Position numbers and translations under genes: made by a program | The notes under the pieces: model-generated | Told to the model about the DNA's origin: nothing | Databases searched by the model: none | The model's input: only the letters and a program-made list of their open reading frames with translations | Part shown: positions 35,152 to 45,073 of the stretch, piece after piece | How the letters are laid out: the number at the start of each line of letters is the position of its first letter | Position numbering within the stretch: position 1 is the first letter of the stretch | DNA from: Clostridium sp. C2-6-12 | GTDB taxonomy: Bacteria; Bacillota; Clostridia; Clostridiales; Clostridiaceae | NCBI RefSeq assembly: GCF_009928485.1 | Contig: NZ_JAABNP010000011.1 | Location: 1 to 51,996, forward strand | Direction of reading: 5' to 3' | DNA length: 51,996 bases

Positions 35152-35200
35152 AAAAGCAAAGATGAAACCCTTGGCTTAAATTAGTTACTCTTTGCTTTTT
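35152..35200 (-). terminator. Terminator of the two-helix membrane protein gene
   Basis: AAAAGCAAAG / CTTTGCTTTT inverted repeat just past the stop of the minus-strand gene, with a long loop. It has T on the minus-strand exit side. Confidence 0.5.
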
Positions 35201-35209
35201 AATAGTATT

Positions 35210-36121
35210 TTACTTCTTTAAACTTGGTAAAATCCAAACATTACTAGCCAAATCATCTATTTGTTGACCAAATACTTTTTTATCCTTAATTTTTTGAATC
35301 AAATCTTTATTTAAAGTATAAGAAATAACTTTACTTTCAGAACCATCTGTCATATCTGCGACCGCCCAATAGTTTATTTCATCATACTTATCTGCTCCTT
35401 GACTTGTTATTAAATCTTCAACATTGAATCCATTTTGATCTATAGTAAGTTTATTAGTCGCAGAAGGTTTTATTTTAAATTTTATAGTTAATTTATTATT
35501 TAATTTATTAGCTTCTAAAATTTTGCCAAATTTAGCTGTGTAGTTTGATGTAACAGCCTTAGGAATATTGTCCTCATTTGAAACTGCTTGCATTTCATCT
35601 GATTTTTTATTATCTATTTCCGATTCTTTATTAGTTTTCAATTTAGCAATAGCTTCATTCATACTATTTTCTACAAAATCTTTTTTGTCCTTATATTTAC
35701 TCTGAAAATCAGAATCTTGTTCTTCCCATGTTTTTAACAATTCAGATATTGTAGTTCTTTCCTGCGGAGTCATATCTTCATAAGTTTTACCGCTTTCTAA
35801 TAATTGTACATAATCATCTAATTTCTTTTGTTCAACCTCGTTCTTTGATTGTTCATTTATATTTGATTTTTCTTCTATCTTTTTATCTTCACTTCTTACA
35901 GTAATGGAGCTTTCTGTATTGTTTTTATTAATTGGTTTGTAAACTGCTGAATATACTACAAATGATCCTATAAACACAACTATGCATAATAACCATATTG
36001 TTAAAATTTGTTTTAAACTAAGTCTAAAATTTTTTTTGAACAACTTAATAATTAATAATGCAAAACATACAAATCCCCCGAGCATACTTAGAATTATTAA
36101 TAGCGATGATAGTAAAACCAT
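35210..36121 (-). CDS. Membrane-anchored protein of unknown function
   Basis: A 303-residue protein. Two hydrophobic helices (residues about 5-27 and 40-62) anchor it. A Lys/Glu-rich segment of predicted helix follows (EEKSNINEQSKNEVEQKKL, later KTNKESEIDNKKSDE), and then a C-terminal domain of about 110 residues from YTAKFGKILEANKLNNK that looks globular and extracellular. ATG 36121 follows TTGGGGGGATAATA on the minus strand. It is the only leftward gene in the element's middle and so probably a separate cargo unit. I do not recognise the family. Confidence 0.6.
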   Translation of the reverse strand: MVLLSSLLIILSMLGGFVCFALLIIKLFKKNFRLSLKQILTIWLLCIVVFIGSFVVYSAVYKPINKNNTESSITVRSEDKKIEEKSNINEQSKNEVEQKKLDDYVQLLESGKTYEDMTPQERTTISELLKTWEEQDSDFQSKYKDKKDFVENSMNEAIAKLKTNKESEIDNKKSDEMQAVSNEDNIPKAVTSNYTAKFGKILEANKLNNKLTIKFKIKPSATNKLTIDQNGFNVEDLITSQGADKYDEINYWAVADMTDGSESKVISYTLNKDLIQKIKDKKVFGQQIDDLASNVWILPSLKK

Positions 36122-36582
36122 TATTATCCCCCCAAGAATTATTTTAATACAATTGTATAATATATGGAATAATTGTCAAATAAAAAAATATTTTACTGTT
36201 ATAAGCATTTTACTTTGTAATAAGGAACTGCTTTTCAAATTTAATTATTATAAATCAACATTTAAAAATTTAGTGTTTTATGTTCACTATTAAAATATAT
36301 TCCCACTTTAAAATAAATATAGGAATGAGGACATTTAAAGAAAAGAGAAAGTAAAAGAAAGCATTTGATAGACTTCTAAGTGACTTATATAAGCTTTATA
36401 ATGTATTTGTTTAACAACAAATCGTAACTCTTTTGCAATTTAATAAATAAACTAACCATAAACTAGTTGCAATTAGTTGCGTTAATTCATATTTAGAGAA
36501 GTGCAAAAAAATTAGATGGATTTAATTTGAAAATTATGATTATATAGAGGTAATAATTTTAAATACACATAAGGAGGATTAT
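36122..36582. other. Gap with an isolated 10-bp bipartite repeat
   Basis: No gene is supported. TAGTTGC occurs at 36464 and 36474, the same 10-base architecture as the array at 33.5-34.6 kb but with a different word. The rest is AT-rich and presumably holds divergent promoters. Confidence 0.5.
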
Positions 36583-37023
36583 ATGAAAGATTTTTTAATA
36601 AAGTATAAAGGTATTTCATTATATGAAGAAGATTTGTTTATAGTTAAGGCAAGTTCTGTTAAAGATGCTGTAAGTAAATTTCGTGACTACATGATAAAGG
36701 ATATAGGTATGTTTGAATTATTTCAAGATTTCTTGCCTAGTATAGTTGAAGGAGAATACTTTGAAGCAATAAATAATGAGTGTGATGAAGAATTCGACTT
36801 GGACCAAGCTATAGAAAGATATATAAGAAGTAAAAAGGGGTTCAATGATAAGAGGAGATTTAAAAACCTTGATTTAGATAAGTTTATTGTAGAATGCTTT
36901 AATATATTATCTGATCCAAGTATTTATTATAGAGTTAGCAATGAAACAAAAGAAGCTATATTTGGGTGGATATATGAAGAAGTTGGGGCATTAAATTTAA
37001 ACAAGATTAGAGTATTAGAGTAA
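36583..37023 (+). CDS. Cargo protein of unknown function
   Basis: A 146-residue acidic cytoplasmic protein (MKDFLIKYKGISLYEEDLF then IVKASSVKDAVSKFRDYMI). The opening beta strand and helix with VKASSxxDAxxKF resemble small phage proteins that receive generic names, but I cannot assign a family. AAGGAGG lies upstream of ATG 36583. No terminator is obvious after it. Confidence 0.55.
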   Translation: MKDFLIKYKGISLYEEDLFIVKASSVKDAVSKFRDYMIKDIGMFELFQDFLPSIVEGEYFEAINNECDEEFDLDQAIERYIRSKKGFNDKRRFKNLDLDKFIVECFNILSDPSIYYRVSNETKEAIFGWIYEEVGALNLNKIRVLE

Positions 37024-37254
37024 TAACAGTTAACGTATAGTATATCTTATAATTAAAGTGTAAAGAAAAACAATTCTTTTTGCTTACAAAATAATTATAA
37101 TTAAAACACCTCTTCCAATGGGCTTAAAACCGTTAATAAAATGGTTGATTTAATTTACAATGTTTTATTTTACAAATAAGCCAAAACGATATATAATAAG
37201 TGTAAACAAAAACGTATAAAAAGAATAAAGTTTACAAATAAAGGGGTATTTAAA

Positions 37255-37854
37255 ATGGATAATGTATATGGGTATTGTAGATGTAGCACAAATGAAACTA
37301 AACAGGATATAACAAGACAGGAGAGAGAATTAAAGGCGTTAGGTGTGACAGAGAGTAAATATATCTATAAAGAGTATGAGAGCGGTACAAAGGTCAATAG
37401 AGTTGAATTACAAAGGCTATTAAATACAGTGCAAGAAGGTGACACAATAGCAGCAACAGAAGTATCAAGAATTACAAGAAGCACGAAGCAGCTATGCGAA
37501 ATTATAGAGTTCGCCAAAGATAAGCATATTAAATTAATACTAGGAAATTTTATTGTAGATTGTACAAAGGAACTTGATCCAATGACAGAAGGTATGCTTA
37601 AAATGATGGGGGTATTCTCAGAACTTGAAAGAAATATGATTTCTCAAAGAGTTAAAAGCGGTGTGGCAAATGCAAGGGCTAAAGGAAAGATTGTTGGCAG
37701 ACCAGCTTTGGACATTAACAAAGTGCCTCAAAAGGTAAAAGACATGTATGAGTTACTTAAGGATGGATCAATAAACAAAACAGATTATGCAAAGATGTGT
37801 GATATAAGTAGACCAACTTTAGATAAATATTTAAAAGTTATTTTAGAAGGATGA
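37255..37854 (+). CDS. Serine recombinase (resolvase/invertase family)
   Basis: A 199-residue small serine recombinase. The catalytic serine is Ser11 in GYCRCSTNETKQD. Also seen are QLxRLLNTVQEGDTI-type sequence, EVSRITRSTK, and a helix E region LERNMISQRVKSGVANARAK. The C-terminal 45 residues form the helix-turn-helix DNA-binding end (NKTDYAKMCDISRPTLDKYL). ATG 37255 follows AAAGGGG. It could resolve multimers of the excised element, invert a segment, or mark a nested insertion. Upstream lie repeated GTTTACAAATAA-like words that may include its site. Confidence 0.9.
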   Translation: MDNVYGYCRCSTNETKQDITRQERELKALGVTESKYIYKEYESGTKVNRVELQRLLNTVQEGDTIAATEVSRITRSTKQLCEIIEFAKDKHIKLILGNFIVDCTKELDPMTEGMLKMMGVFSELERNMISQRVKSGVANARAKGKIVGRPALDINKVPQKVKDMYELLKDGSINKTDYAKMCDISRPTLDKYLKVILEG

Positions 37855-37931
37855 TATATAGTTAATAAAGCTAAAGATGTATTTGTATTGCCTAGTTTAA
37901 AGAATTAGAATTAGTAATACATAATTAATAA

Positions 37932-37962
37932 TAAAGCTAGTAATTTAATTCTAGCTTTATTT
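37932..37962 (+). terminator. Terminator after the serine recombinase
   Basis: AAAGCTAG / CTAGCTTT hairpin with an AT loop followed by ATTTCT. It is moderate in strength. Confidence 0.55.
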
Positions 37963-38010
37963 CTATGTTGAAAATTTAAAAGAAAAATAGTTAATTGTGA
38001 GGATAAGAAA

Positions 38011-38616
38011 ATGGAGAAAAAAGTAGTAAAAGTAAAATGTGTAGATACTGTAAATGGGCATTATCATTTAACAGAAGGGAAAAAGTATAAGTTGGAAGAT
38101 TTTGATAGAAGAGGGTACAAGGTTTTTAATGATGATGGTATAAAGAAACCTTATCACAAATCATTATTTGAAAAACTAGAATATACAGCTGAGGAAATGT
38201 TTGCTACACCTGCTGGAACGGAATTTAACATTAAGTATTCAGATGGTAATATTAGCAGTGAAAAAGTAAAAACAACTTTGGATGGATGTATAATTTGGGA
38301 AAATGGTAACCCAGTTGAATTTAGCAAAAAACTTGTTAAGACAATATTCATTAAGGTAGATGAAATAAAGCCAGTAAGTTTTATGGAGGTAATTAATTCA
38401 GATGAGAAATGTAGAGTTGAGCATTCAAAAGTTGATGAAATATTAACTAATAAAGAGATTAGCTTTGATGATAATATTATTGCTGAAAATTTTGCTAAAA
38501 TGAAAAAAAATGAATACATAGATTTAGATAATATTATGCTAGTATTATCAAGATATATAGGTGATAAATACTTAAGACAAGTTATTAAAGAAGGAAAATG
38601 GTATTTAGAAGAATAG
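38011..38616 (+). CDS. Cargo protein of unknown function
   Basis: A 201-residue protein starting KKVVKVKCVDTVNGHYHLTE. The beginning looks like a small beta-barrel (GKKYKLEDFDRRGYKVFND), and a further beta-rich part follows (TPAGTEFNIKYSDGN). The C-terminus is helical and acidic. GAGGATAAG precedes ATG 38011. No known motif, signal peptide or membrane segment is seen. Confidence 0.55.
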   Translation: MEKKVVKVKCVDTVNGHYHLTEGKKYKLEDFDRRGYKVFNDDGIKKPYHKSLFEKLEYTAEEMFATPAGTEFNIKYSDGNISSEKVKTTLDGCIIWENGNPVEFSKKLVKTIFIKVDEIKPVSFMEVINSDEKCRVEHSKVDEILTNKEISFDDNIIAENFAKMKKNEYIDLDNIMLVLSRYIGDKYLRQVIKEGKWYLEE

Positions 38617-39066
38617 GTATTTAATGTGAACAACACAATATACTAGTGGGAGTTTTTAGAGATGCTACAAAAGCAATTCAAAAAACGCTTTCCTTATAGG
38701 TAAGCACCTCAAGTCTGCTCGAGCATTTCTCACCTCTTTTTGTATGAATCGCAGTAAATTGGAACTTAAGTCTATAAAATGGCGAATTATACTCTAATAT
38801 GCTCAACGATGCTCTTAAATCAGAATTTAAACGTTAAAAAATCAGAATAAAATATGAATTAATAAAAGCAATTTCTGAAACGCTTTCTTATATAATACTG
38901 GCCCGGTATATAAGCAATAAATTAAAAAAAAGTTTTTATTAAAGTGTAAAAAACACTATTATTATTTGAAATTAATTTCAGAGTGCCTATAATATAGGAA
39001 GTTAGTTTTATTTATTAAAAGCAGGAATTTTATTTATAACCTAATAAAATAATAGGAGGCCTGCTT
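38617..39066. other. Gap with a dispersed direct repeat and an isolated bipartite site
   Basis: Two imperfect copies of AAAAGCAATT-n6-AACGCTTTC lie at 38,669-38,696 and 38,864-38,888; each can form a small AAGC / GCTT hairpin. Between them ATGCTC occurs at 38799 and 38809, the same 10-base bipartite form as in the large array. I see no gene. Confidence 0.55.
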
Positions 39067-39612
39067 ATGGCAAAAATTAATATTTCAGAAGAGATGAAGC
39101 ACTTGGAGAATTTATGTGAACAGAGTTGCTCCAGCATAATAATTTTTACATTCAAATATAATTGTGTAAAGTTCAAATGTGTGTACATGTATAAAACTAA
39201 TTCAATACTTTTAGCAGCGGAAGATTATAATGTAGGGTTTAATGTTAAGATGACAGTTAAATGTAAATTTGATAATTATCTTTCTAATGCAAATTACAAC
39301 CTTTTAAAAGTTATATACAATAATTGTGATTTCAAAACAAAGATACTATGCAATAATATGTTAGAAGCAATAAGGAAATTAAAACTAAAAGATGTTAAGA
39401 ATATTCCAGATAGTTATTTTAAAAGAAATGGGAATGAACTCGAAGAAAATGAAAAACCTTATTTCAAGTGCTGGGCAAGAAATAAAGTTAGAGATGTAAG
39501 AGATGAAAACTTAGAAAAAACTAGAGCAAATTTTGGGGATGAAGTCTATGAAATATGCAGACGATGTAATATTAGTTCTAGATGGAAGTCTAAACCAAGG
39601 CATAAAGATTAA
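39067..39612 (+). CDS. Cargo protein of unknown function
   Basis: A 181-residue protein starting MAKINISEEMKHLENLC, with a beta-rich middle (NCVKFKCVYMYKTNSILLAA), many cysteines in the first half and a basic C-terminus ending RRCNISSRWKSKPRHKD. TAGGAGGCC precedes ATG 39067, and a clear terminator follows. I cannot name the family; the Cys/Lys/Arg-rich end suggests nucleic-acid contact, which is only a guess. Confidence 0.5.
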   Translation: MAKINISEEMKHLENLCEQSCSSIIIFTFKYNCVKFKCVYMYKTNSILLAAEDYNVGFNVKMTVKCKFDNYLSNANYNLLKVIYNNCDFKTKILCNNMLEAIRKLKLKDVKNIPDSYFKRNGNELEENEKPYFKCWARNKVRDVRDENLEKTRANFGDEVYEICRRCNISSRWKSKPRHKD

Positions 39613-39634
39613 AATAATAAGTTTTTGAAGATTT

Positions 39635-39670
39635 TAAGGTGTTGAAATTAATTCAATACCTTATATTTTT
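39635..39670 (+). terminator. Terminator after the 181-residue protein gene
   Basis: AAGGTGTTGAA / TTCAATACCTT hairpin with a 5-base loop followed by ATATTTTTTT. Confidence 0.8.
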
Positions 39671-39744
39671 TTACATTTTAAAGGTATTTTGAGAAATATG
39701 TAGAAATTGTTAATTAATTGATAGAATTAAGGGGGGAATAATTA

Positions 39745-40557
39745 ATGACATCATTTTTATTTTTAGTGAGTTTAATTTGTCTTATTATAGGGATTGTTAA
39801 GCCTCAAAAAATCATATTTTGGAAACATGAGAAATATAGAACTAGAAAAAATGTCCTTAAGTATTTTGGATCAGCAACAATTATACTATTTATATTAGTA
39901 GGAATATTTAATCAGAACAATTCTTCGAAGCCTACTGTAGCGGTAGCAGATAATAAGACTCAGACTGTTACTCATGCAGAGGTACAAGAGAAAAATGACT
40001 CAACTGAACCAACAAAAGAAGTAAAAAAATCGGGCTGGGTACAGGAGAAGGAAAATTGGTATTATTATGATAATGGAACTCCTAAGACGGGATGGTTACA
40101 AGACAATAATAAGTATTATTACTTGAATTCATTGGGTGCAATGCAAAAGGGATGGGTTAAGGAGGGTGGTAAAGATTATTATCTTGATAACTCAGGAGTA
40201 ATGCAAATTGGATGGAAACAAAGTAATGGAAATTGGTACTACCTAAATACTGATGGAGCCATGGTCACTAATACAACGGTAGATGGATGTTATTTGTCGT
40301 CTAATGGAGCGATGCAAGAAAAGAGTTCAGGTAATTTAAGCACAAATACTAATTCGAATGTTAAGTCTAATACAAATATTAATTCTGGAAGTAAGCAATA
40401 TATAGATTCAAATGGTAATGGACTTATAAAAGGAAGTGTAAATCATATATATCATATACCAGGAAGTACATATTACAGTAGAACTAAAAACGTTGTAAGA
40501 TGGTTTAAAACTGTTGAGGAAGCACAAGCAGCTGGATATAGGGCGCCAGAAAAATAG
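39745..40557 (+). CDS. Cell-wall-binding repeat protein with C-terminal sunset-like domain
   Basis: A 270-residue exported protein. One or two N-terminal hydrophobic segments ([14 protein letters not shown] and a second near residue 45) are followed by a Thr/Glu linker. Four or five choline/glucan-binding type repeats lie at about residues 92-192 ([57 protein letters not shown]). The end, [17 protein letters not shown] then [17 protein letters not shown], resembles a sunset/Ada-like domain but lacks its usual cysteines. AAGGGGGG precedes ATG 39745. It is probably a surface protein; the enzymatic role is unclear. Confidence 0.78.
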   Translation: MTSFLFLVSLICLIIGIVKPQKIIFWKHEKYRTRKNVLKYFGSATIILFILVGIFNQNNSSKPTVAVADNKTQTVTHAEVQEKNDSTEPTKEVKKSGWVQEKENWYYYDNGTPKTGWLQDNNKYYYLNSLGAMQKGWVKEGGKDYYLDNSGVMQIGWKQSNGNWYYLNTDGAMVTNTTVDGCYLSSNGAMQEKSSGNLSTNTNSNVKSNTNINSGSKQYIDSNGNGLIKGSVNHIYHIPGSTYYSRTKNVVRWFKTVEEAQAAGYRAPEK

Positions 40558-40661
40558 AAAATCTTAATAATTAATATTGTGTGTTTTTAATATACGAGAG
40601 TAGAGTTAATATTTTTTATTATCAAATTTTTATTAATTTATATAAAGGGGATGTAGAGCGC

Positions 40662-41132
40662 ATGAATGTTTTAGAATATATGAATGATGAGAAATTTAGA
40701 ATATATAAAAAGAAACTTCGATTTAAAAATAGTAGTAGTTATCAAACCTATTATTTGATAGTCAATGACCTAAGGATAATAGACGTACTATGGGAAAAAG
40801 AAGTAGGTAAGATTCCAGACGGAAATCTTTCTTGTGATAATACAGAATTAATAGTGTATAAAGTAGTTGAAAAAATTAATAATAGATATTTCAGTTTTCG
40901 TAATAAAGATAGAATTGAATATATTATTAATCAAGAAATTGAGTGTAATAGAGAATGCGGAATGTTTTTTTGTAAGACTATTGAACAAGCTAGAAATGAA
41001 AATTTTAGTGATAGAACCGAGGTATGTGAACTTAAAGCAAAAGTGAAAATAAATGATTTAATTGGTGGGGATTTAAGGTGTTTGCAGTTTAAGCGATGTA
41101 TACCAACAGAAATAATTGATCAAGATGATTAA
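40662..41132 (+). CDS. Cargo protein of unknown function
   Basis: A 156-residue cytoplasmic protein starting MNVLEYMNDEKFRIYKKKLR. I choose ATG 40662 because AAAGGGG lies upstream; a longer in-frame start at 40581 has no site. The middle contains CNRECGMFFCKTIEQARNE, a pattern of cysteines that could bind a metal. No family is recognised. Confidence 0.5.
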   Translation: MNVLEYMNDEKFRIYKKKLRFKNSSSYQTYYLIVNDLRIIDVLWEKEVGKIPDGNLSCDNTELIVYKVVEKINNRYFSFRNKDRIEYIINQEIECNRECGMFFCKTIEQARNENFSDRTEVCELKAKVKINDLIGGDLRCLQFKRCIPTEIIDQDD

Positions 41133-41176
41133 ATTATTTGGCAATATTATAATTTTTAGAAGAGGTACATATAATA

Positions 41177-41848
41177 ATGAATTATAAAGGTTGGATAATG
41201 AATATTTATGACAGATATAAATTAAAATATAAGGAAAGATATACGGATGATGATAAGAATAGTTTTAAAAACTTTAATAAGATTAACGATCTTAATGCAA
41301 TTGGAAAAATATTGATGATTTTGTACTTTGCTTTTGTAATTGTTGGAGGAATATCTTATTTTGTTGGATTATATTTAAATAGTCCAGTTGTATCTGCAAT
41401 TGGTTTAATAGCCGAAGTCGTACCGCCAATGCTACTAATATATAATACTAAATTTGAGCAAGATGAGTATAAGAAATGCGTACGTGTATTAAGAGAGGTA
41501 TTAGAAGAAGAGAATATTAAGACAATACCTGTAATAAAGAGATTAATTAAAGATACAGCTGGAGTGCTATATAGAATAAAAGATGGAGAAGTTAATAACT
41601 ATATAAAATTATTAACTTTTATAAGTGCTTCTGGGTTAATGTTTGGTGTAAGCAATTATTTAAACAAGATAGAGATAAAAAATAACAACGCAATTATTAT
41701 AATAGAAATACTCATAATAATTGCTATTATCGGAGGGATAATATATATACTAAGGATGGTAAATCCGGGAAGTAAATATGCAAAGCAAAAAGAATTACAT
41801 GAAATCTTAAAAATTCTATTGATATATGAAGAGGGAAAGAAAAAGTAA
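41177..41848 (+). CDS. Multi-pass membrane protein of unknown function
   Basis: A 223-residue protein with four hydrophobic segments: LMILYFAFVIVGGISYFVG, SAIGLIAEVVPPMLLIY, LLTFISASGLMFGVSNYL and IIIIEILIIIAIIGGIIYI. The loop between pairs 2 and 3 is long and charged. AGAGGTAC precedes ATG 41177; an internal ATG at 41198 is also possible. It lies 158 bases before the TIR gene in the same direction, and defence loci often pair a membrane protein with an enzyme effector. That link is inference only. Confidence 0.6.
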   Translation: MNYKGWIMNIYDRYKLKYKERYTDDDKNSFKNFNKINDLNAIGKILMILYFAFVIVGGISYFVGLYLNSPVVSAIGLIAEVVPPMLLIYNTKFEQDEYKKCVRVLREVLEEENIKTIPVIKRLIKDTAGVLYRIKDGEVNNYIKLLTFISASGLMFGVSNYLNKIEIKNNNAIIIIEILIIIAIIGGIIYILRMVNPGSKYAKQKELHEILKILLIYEEGKKK

Positions 41849-42006
41849 AAGAAAATATATCCTTATATTTCTATTATATCTAAATTATAGTTTTTTTATG
41901 TATTTTCAAATTTTGGCTATTATCAAAAACAGATATAAAGAATATATCAGATTATATTTATTCAACATCTTGGAAATAATTATAATAAAAAATTGGAGGT
42001 GTTAAT

Positions 42007-42978
42007 ATGAAATGGGATGTGTTTATATCACATGCATCAGAAGATAAAGAAAAGTTTGTGATACCGCTAGTGGAAAGATTAAAAAATTTTGGTGTGGAAG
42101 TATGGTTTGATAAATTTACATTAAAAATCGGAGATAGCTTATCAAAAAGTATAAACGAAGGTTTAAAGGAATCAAGTTATGGTGTAATTATTATAAGTAA
42201 AGCGTTTATGGGAAAAAATTATACTGAATTTGAATTGACATCATTGCTAAATAAAGAAATTGGGAGTAGAAAAATTATTTTGCCAATATGGTATAATGTT
42301 AATGAAGAAGAGGTTAAGAAGTACAATTATTATTTGGCTGATAAAATGGCATTGGATAGTAGGAAAATGAGTTTGGATGAAATTACAGAGTCAATAATAG
42401 AGGTTATTAGACCAGATATACATGCAATGCTAAATCGATTATATATGACTAAAAGATTGTATAAGGATAGTTTTATAGGAAATGTAAACCCTAGTGAAAT
42501 ATATAAGGTTATGATGGAAAAAATGAAAAATAAGAAAAAACGATACGATAAGTTATCATTAGATACAATGATTATTTTGAGACTAATTCATCAAGTATAT
42601 AAAGAAGTTGATAATACATCATATGAAGAATTAGTAGATATATATAAATATAATATGAATCCTCAAAGAGAAGCTCTAATTGAAATTAAAAATGCAACAA
42701 TATATTTAGAAAGTATATTAGGGAAAAACTATAATAATACAAAAAAAGAATGTATATATAGAATTATAAATATGTTTTCAATGTATGATAATGTTTATTA
42801 TGAAGATGTACCATTAAATCTGATTAGTGTCAAAGAATTTAATAATATAAAACAATTATACGAGAAATTTGAGCCAGATACTAGTAAATTAGATAGTACA
42901 TTATTAATTATAGCAGACGAAGAAATTCATGAAGAAAAAGAAGATGATAATAAGAATAATGAAGATAACGATGAATAG
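42007..42978 (+). CDS. TIR-domain protein, probable anti-phage effector
   Basis: A 323-residue protein. Residues 1-135 are a TIR domain: WDVFISHASEDKEKFV, VWFDKFTLKIGDSLSKSI, YGVIIISKAFMGKNY and a glutamate (Glu74 or Glu76 in NYTEFELTSLL) in the position of the NADase catalytic residue. Residues 135-300 are helical and unassigned, and the end is very acidic (HEEKEDDNKNNEDNDE). Bacterial TIR proteins usually cleave NAD+ after phage sensing. TGGAGGTG precedes ATG 42007. It sits in a cluster of defence-like genes. A helicase follows after a 247-base gap with its own -10 box. Confidence 0.85.
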   Translation: MKWDVFISHASEDKEKFVIPLVERLKNFGVEVWFDKFTLKIGDSLSKSINEGLKESSYGVIIISKAFMGKNYTEFELTSLLNKEIGSRKIILPIWYNVNEEEVKKYNYYLADKMALDSRKMSLDEITESIIEVIRPDIHAMLNRLYMTKRLYKDSFIGNVNPSEIYKVMMEKMKNKKKRYDKLSLDTMIILRLIHQVYKEVDNTSYEELVDIYKYNMNPQREALIEIKNATIYLESILGKNYNNTKKECIYRIINMFSMYDNVYYEDVPLNLISVKEFNNIKQLYEKFEPDTSKLDSTLLIIADEEIHEEKEDDNKNNEDNDE

Positions 42979-43116
42979 GAAAAACAATAAATATTTATGT
43001 GAGAAAGATGTATTAATATTTTAAATGATTTTGTGGTATGAGAGTTACTTTCTTGTATCTTTTATTTTGTGGAAAATATACCCAAGATGTAGTAATATGT
43101 AAATATAACCAAATAA

Positions 43117-43162
43117 AAGAACTCATACGACTACCAATCAATAATGAGTTCTTAGTTATAAT
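43117..43162 (+). promoter_or_regulatory. Hairpin and promoter between the TIR and helicase genes
   Basis: The perfect inverted repeat AAGAACTCAT (43117-43126) / ATGAGTTCTT (43144-43153) is followed by TATAAT at about 43,157-43,162. The hairpin may stop read-through from the TIR gene, and the -10 box may start the helicase transcript. Confidence 0.5.
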
Positions 43163-43225
43163 AGAAATCAATTAACATACATCTATTATATGATAAATTG
43201 AATTATGTTTTAATAAGGGGGAAAT

Positions 43226-45073
43226 ATGGGATATTTTTTTGACACAAAAACATTTATTGAAGGAAATAAAAAACTTAGACAGCCACAAATAGAGGCCTAT
43301 ATAAAGATAAGGGATTATATGAATATTAATGCTAATGGTGAAGCGTTAGTGGTTCTTCCGACTGGTACTGGAAAAAGTGGACTTATTTCTATAGCACCAT
43401 TTGAAGTTTCAAAAGGACGAGTATTAATTATTACACCAGGAATAGTTACAAAGGATAGTGTAGTTAAAAGTTTACATCCGATGGAAGAAAATTTTTGGGT
43501 TAATTATGATGTGATATTTGATCCAGAAGATATGCCGATAGTAGAAGAATATTCAAGTGATATGCTAGATAGTAGTCTAAGAAAATGTAATTTTGTTATT
43601 ACTAATATACATAAATTATACTCTGAAAATAAGAAATCACTTATAAATAGGGTTTCACCAGATTTTTTTGATATGATTATAGTAGATGAAGCACATCATG
43701 CCCCTGCAAAAACATGGGTAGAAGTATTATCATATTTTAAAGATGCGAAGAAATTATATTTAACTGGAACTCCATACAGAGGAGATAAAGAACCATTACC
43801 GGGAGAATTGATACATGAAACAAAGTTGTCTGAAGTTATGGCATTAAAATATGTAAAATGGCTAAGAAAAAAGACCGTAAATAATTCAGAATTGTATTTT
43901 ACTATGCCGGGACATTCTCACAAATATTCAAAAGAAGAAATACTTGAACTTAAAGATAAAGAATGGGTTGAAAAGTCCGTGGCTCTGTCAGAAGCGTGTA
44001 CATTAGAAGTAATAAAGGAGAGCATTAAAAACCTTAAGGAATTGAAAGAGATATCATCTGATGTACCACATAAAATTCTGGCTATAGGTTGTAGTATTAA
44101 GCATGCAGAGGATCTAAAAAAATTCTATGATAATGAAGGACTAACATCAGTTATAGTTCATAGTAGCATGTCGAAAGAAGATATAGATAATGCTTTCTTA
44201 AAAATTGATAACAATAAGTGTGAGGTCGTAATTTCTGTAAATATGCTAATGGAAGGATACGATCACAAGTATTTAACTGTATTGGCTTTATTTAGACCAT
44301 ATCGAAGTTTAAATGCTTTTGCACAAATTGTTGGAAGGGTTCTAAGAGCAATCCCAGATAATGAAATAAAAGATTTTGCAATAGATAATAATGCAGTTGT
44401 AATCTATCATGAAGAAATAGGATTAAATATTATGTGGGATAAATTTTCTAATGAAATAGAGAAAAGTAAACGGATCCCAATTAAAGAATATACTTTTACA
44501 GATAGAGAGTATGTTGAAAGGAAGATTGATTATGCTCGCATAGAGTTAGACGATACCTTTATAAGTAGTGAAGATTCATATTTAAAGGATTTTGATTTTA
44601 ATAGATTATATGAAGATGCTAGAAGTAATGTAGCAAATCAAGTAAATGATAAAAAGCAAGAATTAAAAAGTAAAGGTCTTAGTGATGAAGATATTGAAAT
44701 GTTCCTAAATATATATGAGAAGAAAGCTATGAAGGGGAAGAAGGATGAGGTAGATCAACTGCTAATTTCCAAAAGACCAGAATTAGCACGAAAGCAAGCA
44801 AAAGAATTTTTGTATAAAAATGCTAATGAGGCAGCTCAAGATTTATTGAACGAAAAAAATATTGACCCTAAGAGTAATTCTTTGTATTATAAATTTAAAG
44901 ATTTAATATATAAATTACCATATCAAACTAATAATGATGGAATATTAGTTAGATATATTAATACACGCATAAGTAAAAAATTTGGACCTGTAAAGGATAG
45001 AGAACCTGAAATGTTATATTTGTCACAAAAATACATGGAAGAGGTTGTCCAAGAATTAAGGAGAATGATTTAA
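43226..45073 (+). CDS. SF2 DEAD/DEAH helicase (ResIII type), defence-associated
   Basis: A 615-residue superfamily 2 translocase. Walker A is LPTGTGKSG (residues 44-52), motif II DEAHH (154-158), motif III LTGTPYRGD and motif VI QIVGRVLRAIP. The C-terminal 200 residues are helical and unassigned (VANQVNDKKQELKSKGL). AAGGGGG precedes ATG 43226. Its stop overlaps the start of the next gene (TAATG), so they form a translationally coupled pair. Helicase-plus-small-partner modules are frequent in defence islands, but I do not recognise this pair as a named system. Confidence 0.85.
   Translation: MGYFFDTKTFIEGNKKLRQPQIEAYIKIRDYMNINANGEALVVLPTGTGKSGLISIAPFEVSKGRVLIITPGIVTKDSVVKSLHPMEENFWVNYDVIFDPEDMPIVEEYSSDMLDSSLRKCNFVITNIHKLYSENKKSLINRVSPDFFDMIIVDEAHHAPAKTWVEVLSYFKDAKKLYLTGTPYRGDKEPLPGELIHETKLSEVMALKYVKWLRKKTVNNSELYFTMPGHSHKYSKEEILELKDKEWVEKSVALSEACTLEVIKESIKNLKELKEISSDVPHKILAIGCSIKHAEDLKKFYDNEGLTSVIVHSSMSKEDIDNAFLKIDNNKCEVVISVNMLMEGYDHKYLTVLALFRPYRSLNAFAQIVGRVLRAIPDNEIKDFAIDNNAVVIYHEEIGLNIMWDKFSNEIEKSKRIPIKEYTFTDREYVERKIDYARIELDDTFISSEDSYLKDFDFNRLYEDARSNVANQVNDKKQELKSKGLSDEDIEMFLNIYEKKAMKGKKDEVDQLLISKRPELARKQAKEFLYKNANEAAQDLLNEKNIDPKSNSLYYKFKDLIYKLPYQTNNDGILVRYINTRISKKFGPVKDREPEMLYLSQKYMEEVVQELRRMI

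Noticed and set aside
38154..38636. Antisense ORF of 160 codons
   Set aside because: It mirrors the 201-residue gene on the plus strand, which has the ribosome site and better composition.
43117..43153. Strong terminator between the TIR and helicase genes
   Set aside because: The stem is good but there is no T run after it, so I list it only as a hairpin with a -10 box.
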